The notes under the pieces were generated by a model, which was given only the letters and a program-made list of their open reading frames with translations, had not been told where the DNA came from and did not search any database. Source: a bacterium (GTDB lineage: Bacteria; Chloroflexota; Dormibacteria; UBA8260; Bog-877). Taken from it: DNA of 5,679 nt. Below, piece by piece: positions 1 to 5,637 of this stretch (the first letter of the stretch is position 1; every line of letters starts with the position of its first letter). The stretch lies in NCBI GenBank assembly GCA_021817025.1, contig JAKAWF010000246.1, positions 1 to 5,679 on the forward strand, in the 5' to 3' direction. Position numbers and translations under genes: made by a program.

Positions 1-162
1 AAGAAGCGCGATCAGATGACCGTCACCCGGGGGACATCCTCGGAGGAGCTGGAGCGGCTGGCGCTCGCCTCGGCCCGAGTGGCCAACTTCCTTGGGGGTC
101 GTCGGGTGGGCCGGGTCGTGGTGGTGCCCGACAAGCAGGTCAACCTGGTGCTGGCCCGCTGA
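1..162 (+). CDS. leuS: Leucyl-tRNA synthetase, C-terminal end (partial)
   Basis: The open frame enters from the left edge and ends at TGA 160-162, giving 53 residues that start KKRDQMTVTRG and end VVVVPDKQVNLVLAR. This matches the C-terminal domain of bacterial leucyl-tRNA synthetase. Family members there have a short strand, a helix of the type SEEELERLALA, then a V..FL.G..V...VVVP..LVN.V ending. The enzyme charges tRNA-Leu with leucine in the cytoplasm, and this C-terminal domain contacts the tRNA elbow. The catalytic core, with its HIGH and KMSKS motifs, and the editing domain lie outside the window. The stop falls at the normal end of the family, so the 3' end looks intact. A tRNA gene follows on the same strand after 58 bp. 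The identification rests on a short but characteristic tail and is fairly secure. Confidence 0.85.
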   Translation, partial: KKRDQMTVTRGTSSEELERLALASARVANFLGGRRVGRVVVVPDKQVNLVLAR

Positions 163-180
163 GGCGGTCCGCGCCGCTCC

Positions 181-209
181 CCGACCTCATCGCTGCGGCT
201 GGCTATATC
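181..209 (+). promoter_or_regulatory. Possible sigma70-type promoter of the tRNA gene
   Basis: TATATC at 204-209 matches four of six bases of the -10 consensus. CCGACC at 181-186 matches three of six bases of the -35 consensus, with a 17-bp spacer. The predicted transcription start is near 216, about 5 nt before the tRNA. The spacing is good but the -35 box is poor, and the tRNA could instead be read through from leuS. Confidence 0.3.
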
Positions 210-220
210 CTGAGCCCCGG

Positions 221-294
221 CGGCCCGTAGCTCAGCTGGTGAGAGCGGGGCTCTTATAAAGCTCAGGTCGTGGGTTCGAGTCCCACCGGGCCGA
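221..294 (+). tRNA. tRNA-Ile with anticodon UAU (reads AUA)
   Basis: A full cloverleaf folds by eye. The acceptor stem is 221-227 with 287-293 (7 bp, including a C1-G72 pair) and the discriminator is A294. The D stem is 230-233 with 243-246. The anticodon stem is 248-252 with 260-264 (one G-T pair) around the loop CTTATAA at 253-259, which puts TAT at 255-257. The variable loop is 265-269. The T stem is 270-274 with 282-286 around TTCGAGT. CCA is not encoded: the bases after A294 are CCG. UAU reads isoleucine AUA. Most bacteria instead read AUA with a CAU-anticodon tRNA whose C34 is converted to lysidine by TilS, and tRNA-Ile(UAU) is known from only some lineages, such as Mycoplasma mobile. 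The loop differs from the usual CTGATAA of tRNA-Ile(GAU) at one base. The tRNA call is secure. The Ile identity rests on the anticodon. Confidence 0.93.
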
Positions 295-857
295 CCGTTT
301 TTGATCTCCGGGACTGCCGCGGGATGCCGCCAAGGTCCGCGCCCATCCGTGCGTTAGTCAGTAGGACGACGGCGCGTGCCTGAGTTGGCGCCGGTACTTG
401 TGCACCTCCGGCCCGCCGGTGACGCCAGCTGCCGCGCCGTCCGTACCGGCGGCCACCTCCTTATGACGGGACGGTCGGGGAGCCCAATCGAGCCGCTGCC
501 GCATCGCTCCATGCCGCCCTGGCCCGGTCCAGGTATGGCTGGCCTCGGGACCGACTGCGGGCGTCTGCCAAATCTGGAGGAATACCGATGTCACCGTCGT
601 GCCGCGGGCCTCCCTCCTCCCAGCCCGGCGCCGTGAGGGAAGGTGAGAGCGGAGATGGGACGGTCCTGCGACCGGTGTCCATCCGCCCGCCGCCCCGCCT
701 GCGGTGTTTCCTTGCGCTTGCCCAGCTGAGCGAGAGCCCTAAGAGCGCCAGGATGGGAGGGAACGGCAGATTCTGCAGTCGTGCCGACGCTGGCGGCGCC
801 GGGCGAGGTCACCTGGACCGCTCTGGAGGTGCGCCATTGGTGTGCGACGATCCGTCG
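295..857. other. Long stretch without a convincing gene
   Basis: Short open frames exist on both strands, but their translations are arginine-, proline- and glycine-rich, show no recognisable domain and overlap one another. T298-302 directly follows the tRNA and might help end its transcript, but no hairpin other than the tRNA itself precedes it. The one translation-like signal is GGAGGAA at 576-582 ahead of ATG 588, whose frame stays open to the TAG at 927-929 in the phase of the acetyltransferase. The roughly 90 residues ahead of the acetyltransferase homology look non-coding. The stretch may be decayed DNA beside a tRNA. No integrase or transposase remnant is recognisable. Confidence 0.4.
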
Positions 858-1349
858 GTGCGGACCACGATCCGGAGATACCGCTCCGCCGACGAGGAGT
901 CTGTGCTTGATTTTGCCCTTCGCGCCTAGGCACCTGTGTTCGCCTCATTGGAGGCGGAGCTTGGCAGTGAGCTGTTCGCCCGCCTCCACCACGGTGAGGA
1001 TGGCTGGCGTGGCCACCAGCAAGCCGCGATCCGCCGAACCCTCGCCGATGCAACCATGGTCAGCTGGGTCGCCGAGCGGGGTCCGGCGGTCGTGGGTTTC
1101 GTGTCCTCCCGGTTGACGGACGATCCCGAGGTCGGCGAGATCTACATGCTGGCCGTAGACCCAGACCATCAAGCCCACGGGGTCGGTACGAGGTTAACCG
1201 AGACCGCCACCAATTGGCTCCGTCGGTCCGGGGCGCGGGTTGCCATGGTCGAGACTGGCGGTGACCCGGGCCACTCCGCCGAGCGACGCACCTATGAGAA
1301 GGCCGCGTACCGGCTGCTCCCGGTGGCCCGCTACTTCAAGGCTCTCTAG
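858..1349 (+). pseudogene. GNAT N-acetyltransferase interrupted by an in-frame TAG
   Basis: Read through one stop codon, this frame encodes a complete GNAT acetyltransferase of 163 residues. GNAT enzymes transfer the acetyl group of acetyl-CoA to an amine, and the substrate here is unknown. Residues 1-23, from GTG 858, give the first strand and helix (TTIRRYRSADEESVLDFALR). Codon 24 is TAG (927-929). APVFASLEAELGSELFARL then follows in the same frame. The core is present: the beta4 region EIYMLAVDPDHQ, the acetyl-CoA pyrophosphate loop QAHGVG (105-110), and a C-terminal RRTYEKAAYRLLPVARYFKAL-like end. Related proteins usually have Trp at the interrupted place (ALRAW-PVF), so TGG to TAG is the simplest explanation. 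TAG also ends this gene and the DUF4097 gene, which argues against general TAG recoding. The alternative is translation from GTG 936, giving 137 residues without the first strand and helix and probably a weakened fold. A sequencing error is also possible. No good ribosome binding site is seen at either start. Confidence 0.7.
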
Positions 1350-1753
1350 GGTAGCTACTCTCAGGAGCGGCGGCTCCACTCGCTGCGGCTTGGGGCGGAG
1401 CCGCGTCTCGCCGAAGGCTGACTTGGCGCCGGGTAGAGGGGTGGCCAGGTCGCCAGTTCCGAGAGTGCGGTCGCCGCCAGATCCGCTCGCTCCCATTACC
1501 AGGTCGGGTGCGCGGGCCAATCCGCAAACGCTGCGCCAATGTGGCCCACTGGTCGGGGAACGGGAGGAACGGGGCCAATTTGGGAACACGACCGCTGGGT
1601 CGCCGACGGGTTGCCGGCGCACGGCCCTGCGCTGGCTGGCTGACTTGCTCCCACTGTTGCCGTGCCCGGTTCGTTGAGCCGCGGGCCCCTTTGATTGGCC
1701 CGAGTATCTCGACCCTGCGCCGCGCGTCGCAGCGCAGGATGGACCGCGAATGA
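1350..1753. other. Gene-free stretch between convergent genes
   Basis: This interval lies between the 3' ends of the acetyltransferase and the minus-strand DUF4097 gene. The overlapping open frames (up to about 147 codons) show no family resemblance and have low-complexity Arg/Pro/Gly composition. A small hairpin, GGAGC-GGCG-GCTCC at 1364-1377, lies 14 nt past the acetyltransferase stop but has no T-run. A second one, CGGGCC at 1682-1687 with GGCCCG at 1697-1702, has a 9-nt loop. Both are weak terminator candidates. No tRNA, mobile element or other gene is recognised. Confidence 0.4.
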
Positions 1754-2704
1754 CTAGGCTCGGCGGACCGTGATGTCACCGGCCGAGGTCCTGGCCACCA
1801 GGCGAACCGTGCCCTCCTGCTCCGAGGGCGGCTCGGCGCTGTCCAGCTCGTTGACCAGCTTGCCGGCTAGCGTCTTGAGGTCCAGCCAGGCGACCACCCC
1901 GGCGCGAACCCCCACCTCGACCCGGCCCCAAGAGGTGCTCGCCGACACGGTGCCGCTCGCCACCTCCCCGAGAAGGACGTCGCCACAGGCGCTGCGCGCG
2001 GACACCGAGGCGGCCGCCCTCTCGACGGAGATCCGCCCGTTGGCGGCCCGCACATCGATGTCCCCGCTCACGTCGCCCAGCCAGGTGCCGCCGTTGGAGT
2101 TGCGGATTATGGCCGGCCCGAGCACGTCGCCGATGCGCACGGCCCTGGTCCCGGTCTTAGCGTCGACGCGGCCCCGGGAGCCCTTCGCAGTTATGTCGCC
2201 GATGCCGGTCCGCGCAAGGAGGGCACCGACCTCCTCGACCAGGATTTCCCCAGCGCCAGTCTTTAGGTCGCACTCGCCGAGGGCGCCCGCGCAGCGAATG
2301 CGGCCGAAACCTACTTCGGCCCGCAAAGACGACCCGGCGGGGATGGCGACCTCCACGTCAATGGACTCGCGACCTGGACCCGCCAGTGTGTACCAGAGGT
2401 GCCTCCGGGGTGCTCGGATCGACAGCGTCCTGGTGCAGGTTGAGCAGAGGCTGAACTCGGAGCTCTGACCTCCGGCAGCCGGGGACCAACTTGCGAGCCA
2501 AAATGGGTGGCTCCGGGCCGACGGAGGATATAGGTCCACGGCACAGCCGACCGTCGCCGCCCTTCCGTGGGGATGATGCTCGACGGGCGCTCGGGGAGGC
2601 TGGGCCCCAGCGCTCCGCGTGACGCTGCCAGCGCCAGCGGTGTGCCAATGCGTAGCGGCTCGATCCGGACCAAATGCCGGGCGACCTTGGGGCTCGGCAA
2701 CCAC
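1754..2704 (-). CDS. DUF4097-family beta-strand repeat protein; N-terminus doubtful
   Basis: The open frame runs from ATG 2702-2704 to TAG 1754-1756 (316 residues). From about residue 92 (RTLSIRAPR, near base 2431) to the end it matches the actinobacterial DUF4097 family. It shows repeating short beta strands with G-D-I/V turns (SIDVEVAIPAG, LGECDLKTGAGEI, RTGIGDITAKG, RNSNGGTWLGDVSGDIDV, RTSAGDITVRRA). Such repeats suggest a right-handed beta-helix. The family has no assigned biochemical role; some members resemble adhesin-type or membrane-associated proteins. I see no signal peptide or membrane segment here. Family members normally begin with an N-terminal strand region of about 60-70 residues. 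Residues 1-91 here look like translated non-coding DNA, and the frame overlaps the start of the divergent gene, so the true start is probably downstream or lost. GTG 2356 and GTG 2539 are in-frame alternatives without a good ribosome binding site. This may be a 5'-truncated pseudogene. Confidence 0.65.
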   Translation of the reverse strand: MVAEPQGRPAFGPDRAATHWHTAGAGSVTRSAGAQPPRAPVEHHPHGRAATVGCAVDLYPPSARSHPFWLASWSPAAGGQSSEFSLCSTCTRTLSIRAPRRHLWYTLAGPGRESIDVEVAIPAGSSLRAEVGFGRIRCAGALGECDLKTGAGEILVEEVGALLARTGIGDITAKGSRGRVDAKTGTRAVRIGDVLGPAIIRNSNGGTWLGDVSGDIDVRAANGRISVERAAASVSARSACGDVLLGEVASGTVSASTSWGRVEVGVRAGVVAWLDLKTLAGKLVNELDSAEPPSEQEGTVRLVARTSAGDITVRRA

Positions 2705-4182
2705 GTGTTACGGAACTGATGCGAAGGTGTGATCGGCAACCGCCCGTGCCGTGCCAAGCTCCGGGTCTGATGGGTGCTGGAAACCGCTCACCCGCCACGG
2801 CGAGCTCTCAAACCCAGGGGCTCGCGGACCTGGCCCAATCCTGGTCATACCTGGCAACCCAACTTGCCCCGGAGGTGCCAGAGCTCCCCGCGGTCATACA
2901 GCATGAGGTGGGGACCCTGTCCTCGGCTCAGATCACCGAGGAGCTCCTCAGGCAGAAGGCGGTCGCCATCGCCCAGCGGGTGCAGGAGGCGGGCCTGCCA
3001 GAGCAGGCTGGCCATCTCCTCCACCGCATGGGTCGGCCGATGTATGAGCTCCTGCTGCTTCTGGCCACCGAGGAGGAGCTGAGGGCTGCCGGGATGATCG
3101 CCGGACCGCCACCCGGCGCTCAGGACCGGGGCCGACCCGAGGCGAGGCCGAACGAACCGCCCCGGGCCGAGGTGCCCAACGGGGCCTCGGCACGAGATGG
3201 CGGTGGCGCACCCGCTGCCCGGGTGGTCGTGCGTGCCGTCCCGATCGCGGGTGCCCAGGCCTTCTCCGCACCGGGGACCGCCTCCCGCGGCGGGAACGCC
3301 ACCGCCCACGACGCGGCTGCCAACGGAGGATCCACCAGCGGGTCGGCGCTCGCGCCCGCGGCGCCATCTGGAAGATCCTCGTCAGAGGCTGCCGCTGCCA
3401 CCTCCGATAGCGCTGCCGGCGGTCGCGGATGGACCGAGCGCATCTCGCCCGGGGCCGCGCTGGAGCGCGAGCGCCAGAGGCAGGAGCGGGAGGCCCTGAT
3501 GCTGGAGCGCGAGCGCCGGCTGCAGGAGGAGCGGCTGAGCGCCGAGCGGAGGCTCGCGGAGATGCCCCAGCTGGTGTCGGAGATCGTCCCCCAGGCGTTG
3601 AGACAGGCGCGGACCGTGGCTGAGAGGGGCCTGGCCCGTAAGGCGGTGCGCGCCGCCGCCAAGCTGCCCGCCCAGGCGGATGTCGGCTCCGCGGGCGGCC
3701 GCCTCTCGGAGCTTCTCGGCGCCAGAAAGTGGGTGGACGCCGCCGCCCTGGCCGTCCACCTGGCCGAGTTATTGCCGGGGGAGGCGGCCTCTGAATTGGC
3801 CTGCCGCACCGGCGAGGCCTGCCGCCAGGCCGGCGAGGTCGACCTGGCGCTCCTCTGCTTCACCAACGCCATCCTCTCCGCCCCCCCCTGCGAGTCCGCC
3901 TGCCGGCAGATGGCCGACCTGTGCCTGGAGTGGACCAGGCCCCGCCAGGCGCCCAGCCGGAGCCTGCTGTACGCGCCGGCGCGGATCGACATAGAGGAGG
4001 AGACACGCGATCCCCGCCTGGCCCTGGTCTGGCTCGAGTTCCTCGCCCGGGTGCTTCGGGTGCGAGGCGCCGACGCTGAGGCGATAGCCACCTACCAGCA
4101 GCTGCTGCAGCTGGCCCCGGGGCGGGACGACGTGCGGGCGATGCTGGAAGCAGCGGGGCGCAGGGGAGTCCTGCCCACCTGA
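2674..4182 (+). CDS. Coiled-coil and TPR-like repeat protein of unknown function
   Basis: No named family is recognised. The longest frame gives 502 residues ending at TGA 4180-4182. Residues 48-142 are predicted helical (ADLAQSWSYLATQLAPEVPE, MYELLLLLATEEELRAAGMI). Residues 145-255 are a Pro/Ala/Gly/Ser-rich, probably disordered linker. Residues 262-297 form a strongly charged Arg/Glu coiled coil (ERERQRQEREALMLERER). Residues 340-500 are helical hairpins of TPR or TPR-like type (AALAVHLAELLPGEAASELA, VDLALLCFTNAILSAPP, EAIATYQQLLQLAPGRDDV) and are unusually rich in Cys (C377, C383, C395, C406, C410, C417). No signal peptide or membrane helix is seen, so a cytoplasmic scaffold or adaptor is likely. 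The start is uncertain: ATG 2674 and ATG 2719 each have only a GGA 4 nt upstream, ATG 2770 has almost nothing, and strong third-position G/C bias begins after about 2800. The RapZ-like gene follows after 127 bp on the same strand. Confidence 0.75.
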   Translation: MPGDLGARQPRVTELMRRCDRQPPVPCQAPGLMGAGNRSPATASSQTQGLADLAQSWSYLATQLAPEVPELPAVIQHEVGTLSSAQITEELLRQKAVAIAQRVQEAGLPEQAGHLLHRMGRPMYELLLLLATEEELRAAGMIAGPPPGAQDRGRPEARPNEPPRAEVPNGASARDGGGAPAARVVVRAVPIAGAQAFSAPGTASRGGNATAHDAAANGGSTSGSALAPAAPSGRSSSEAAAATSDSAAGGRGWTERISPGAALERERQRQEREALMLERERRLQEERLSAERRLAEMPQLVSEIVPQALRQARTVAERGLARKAVRAAAKLPAQADVGSAGGRLSELLGARKWVDAAALAVHLAELLPGEAASELACRTGEACRQAGEVDLALLCFTNAILSAPPCESACRQMADLCLEWTRPRQAPSRSLLYAPARIDIEEETRDPRLALVWLEFLARVLRVRGADAEAIATYQQLLQLAPGRDDVRAMLEAAGRRGVLPT

Positions 4183-4188
4183 TCCAGA

Positions 4189-4210
4189 GGGGCGGCACCT
4201 TCGGCGCCCC
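4189..4210 (+). terminator. GC-rich hairpin just after the TPR-like gene
   Basis: GGGGCG at 4189-4194 pairs perfectly with CGCCCC at 4205-4210 around a 10-nt loop, beginning 7 nt after the stop codon. No T-run follows, so it fits only the loose actinobacterial style of terminator. It could instead stabilise the mRNA 3' end or lie within a joint transcript with the next gene. Confidence 0.35.
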
Positions 4211-4255
4211 GCCCTCGCCACCGGCGCGGCCTCTGGCACAATGGCGCCCAGCGGA

Positions 4256-4281
4256 CGGCAGCGGCGGGGAGGCGGCTGCCG
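4256..4281 (+). promoter_or_regulatory. Hairpin in the leader of the RapZ-like gene
   Basis: CGGCAGC at 4256-4262 and GCTGCCG at 4275-4281 form a perfect 7-bp stem with a G-rich 12-nt loop, ending 28 nt before the chosen ATG. It leaves the ribosome binding site (4300-4304) free. Its role is unknown: it could be a leader structure, a protein-binding site or a second terminator arm. Confidence 0.3.
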
Positions 4282-4309
4282 CTCGGTCGCTGACCAAGTA
4301 GGAGCAGTG

Positions 4310-5044
4310 ATGTCGCTGGTGGCGATCCTGGCCGAGGAGCGGTTCCGGCCGCGGCTGGAGGAGCTGGCCCGCGAGGTGGGTTTCCGACTGCTGGAGGGAG
4401 AGGACCCCCGCGGCGCCTTGGCAGAGTCCGCAACCGCGGACGCGGTCGCAGTGGTCACCGAGGGGCATCACCCCAATTGGCTCGGTCAACTGGACAGCGA
4501 GGCGGTCCGGTATTGGTTGGTGGAGGTGGGGTCACCGGAGGGGCCGCTGCTCGAGCCGCCCTCCCGGCGGCCCCACCGCCATCTCCTTGGGTTGGATCGC
4601 TCGTCCTCCGCCTACCTGCGTCAGCTGCTGGATGACTGGCTCGACCGTGACCTGGTCCGGGTCGACTGCTTCAACTTCGCCTTCCGGGACGGGCTCCCCC
4701 AGGAGGCCGACTGGGTGCTGGATACGCGCTTTCTGGACAGCCCTTACTGGGTGCCCCGGATGCGCACGCGGCGGGGCGACGACCCCGAAGTGCGGCGCTA
4801 CGTCATGGCCCAGAAGGGGGCCGAGGCGTTGGTGTCGGGGTTCGTGGACGCCCTGGGGGTCCTTCTCCCCCTATATCGGGAGCAGCGTCGGACGGTGGTC
4901 CGGGTGGCGGTGGGGTGCACCGGTGGGCAGCACCGCTCGCTGTCCGTCGCGCACGAGATCGTGGAGCGGATCACCGACTCCCACATCGCCACCGCCCGGC
5001 TCCTGCGCCGGCCGCCGCACCACCTTCCCCAGTACCCGGACTGA
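4310..5044 (+). CDS. RapZ C-terminal-domain protein without the P-loop kinase domain
   Basis: The protein has 244 residues. Residues 117-222 match the C-terminal domain of RapZ (YvcJ family, COG1660): RVDCFNFAFRDGLPQEADWV, LDTRFLDSPYWVPRMR, GDDPEVRRYV, a helix ending LLPLYRE, and the signature GCTGGQHRS at 202-210. In E. coli RapZ this domain binds glucosamine-6-phosphate and small RNAs and controls GlmS synthesis through RNase E. The signature loop is fully kept. Full RapZ (about 285 residues) begins with a Walker A ATPase domain (GxSGxGKS); here residues 1-115 contain no P-loop. Instead they look like a small alpha/beta domain (VAILAEE, AVAVVTEG, RYWLVEVG). The basic RNA-binding tail of E. 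coli RapZ is also not evident, and the C-terminus ends RRPPHHLPQYPD. ATG 4310 is chosen because AGGAG at 4300-4304 sits 5 nt upstream; an in-frame ATG at 4241 is a less likely start. The RapZ-domain call is firm. The function in this organism is not established. Confidence 0.87.
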   Translation: MSLVAILAEERFRPRLEELAREVGFRLLEGEDPRGALAESATADAVAVVTEGHHPNWLGQLDSEAVRYWLVEVGSPEGPLLEPPSRRPHRHLLGLDRSSSAYLRQLLDDWLDRDLVRVDCFNFAFRDGLPQEADWVLDTRFLDSPYWVPRMRTRRGDDPEVRRYVMAQKGAEALVSGFVDALGVLLPLYREQRRTVVRVAVGCTGGQHRSLSVAHEIVERITDSHIATARLLRRPPHHLPQYPD

Positions 5045-5058
5045 TTCGCGGGCAGCGC

Positions 5059-5637
5059 TCAGAGCGCGGCGGGGGCCCAGGGCTGAGAGTGACGGGCGGA
5101 AGTGGGTAGCGCCGAGCGGAGGAGCTCCTCATAGGCGGAGCGAACCTCAGGGTGGCGAAGCAAGAGGAGGTGGGCGTACTCGTGCGTGACCGGCCGTGGC
5201 TGCCGCGCCAGCCGCAGGTTAACCTCGTCGGGGAGGCGGTCGGCCTTGCGACCGTTGCAGCGCCGGCAGGCCACAACCTGGTTCTCCCAGGAGGTCGAGG
5301 CTCCCCCTCGGGACACGGGTACCACATGGTCGATGGTCAGCTCCTGGGCCTGGCCGCGCTGACCGCAGTACTGGCAGGTGTAGTCATCCCGGAGCAGGAT
5401 GTTGCGGCGGTTGGGATGGAGCATGCGCCGGGGTATGGAGATGTTCCGCAGCAAACGGACCACGATCACCCCCTCGCCGAGGCGACGCTGGTTCAGCTCC
5501 GACTCCACCTGGCGGCGCACCTCGTCGTCCAGGAAGGCCACCCTCTCCTTGGTCAGCAGGACGACCAGCCGCCGCCGGCTGATCACGTTCAGGGGCTGGA
5601 GCGAGGCGTTCAGCAGCAGGACCGGCATGAGCGCCAT
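5059..5637 (-). CDS. HNH endonuclease-fold protein
   Basis: The protein has 192 residues from ATG 5635-5637 and ends at TGA 5059-5061. It begins MPVLLLNASLQPLNV-like, the usual N-terminus of a widespread HNH family in Actinobacteria, cyanobacteria and other phyla. Residues 85-131 hold the beta-beta-alpha metal nuclease core. C88-x2-C91 and C124-x2-C127 are a probable structural zinc site. TIDHVVPVSRGG carries the catalytic D103-H104. WENQVVACRRCNGRKADR supplies the middle Asn (N119) and the last motif residue (N128). All expected catalytic and zinc residues are present, so nuclease activity is plausible, although the target and physiological role of this family are not established. No methyltransferase or restriction partner is nearby. 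ATG 5637 is chosen because family members start close to PVLLLN; GGA lies 9 nt upstream. GTG 5655 and ATG 5628 are alternatives. The gene converges on the RapZ-like gene with only 14 bp between the stop codons. Confidence 0.88.
   Translation of the reverse strand: MALMPVLLLNASLQPLNVISRRRLVVLLTKERVAFLDDEVRRQVESELNQRRLGEGVIVVRLLRNISIPRRMLHPNRRNILLRDDYTCQYCGQRGQAQELTIDHVVPVSRGGASTSWENQVVACRRCNGRKADRLPDEVNLRLARQPRPVTHEYAHLLLLRHPEVRSAYEELLRSALPTSARHSQPWAPAAL

Noticed and set aside
376..682. Several short open frames on both strands after the tRNA as candidate small genes
   Set aside because: No family resemblance and no consistent codon bias. Only ATG 588 has a good ribosome binding site, and that case is reported as a finding rather than a gene.
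927..929. TAG as a pyrrolysine or reassigned sense codon
   Set aside because: The site corresponds to Trp in the family, TAG ends two genes in the window, and no supporting tRNA or pyl gene is visible.
1770..2468. Plus-strand open frame of 232 codons
   Set aside because: It lies opposite the DUF4097 gene, whose minus-strand translation clearly matches a protein family. The plus translation is low-complexity Ser/Pro/Arg.
2513..2522. CCGGGCCGAC repeats ten bases from the 3' end of the tRNA (286-295), as an attachment-site copy might
   Set aside because: The match stops at 10 bp, is made of common GC-rich sequence, and no integrase or other phage gene lies between the copies.
3120..4091. Long minus-strand open frame of 323 codons
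   Set aside because: It mirrors the TPR-like gene. The plus frame has the G/C third-position bias and recognisable coiled-coil and TPR-like patterns, while the minus translation is Ser/Arg/Ala-rich with no domain.
3769..4489. Overlapping minus-strand open frames of 209-229 codons
   Set aside because: They span two plus-strand genes and their intergenic region and show only Gly/Arg/Pro-rich translations typical of shadows in GC-rich DNA.
5059..5637. HNH protein as part of a restriction or anti-phage system
   Set aside because: This HNH family is widespread outside such systems, and no methyltransferase, helicase or other defence partner is present in the window.
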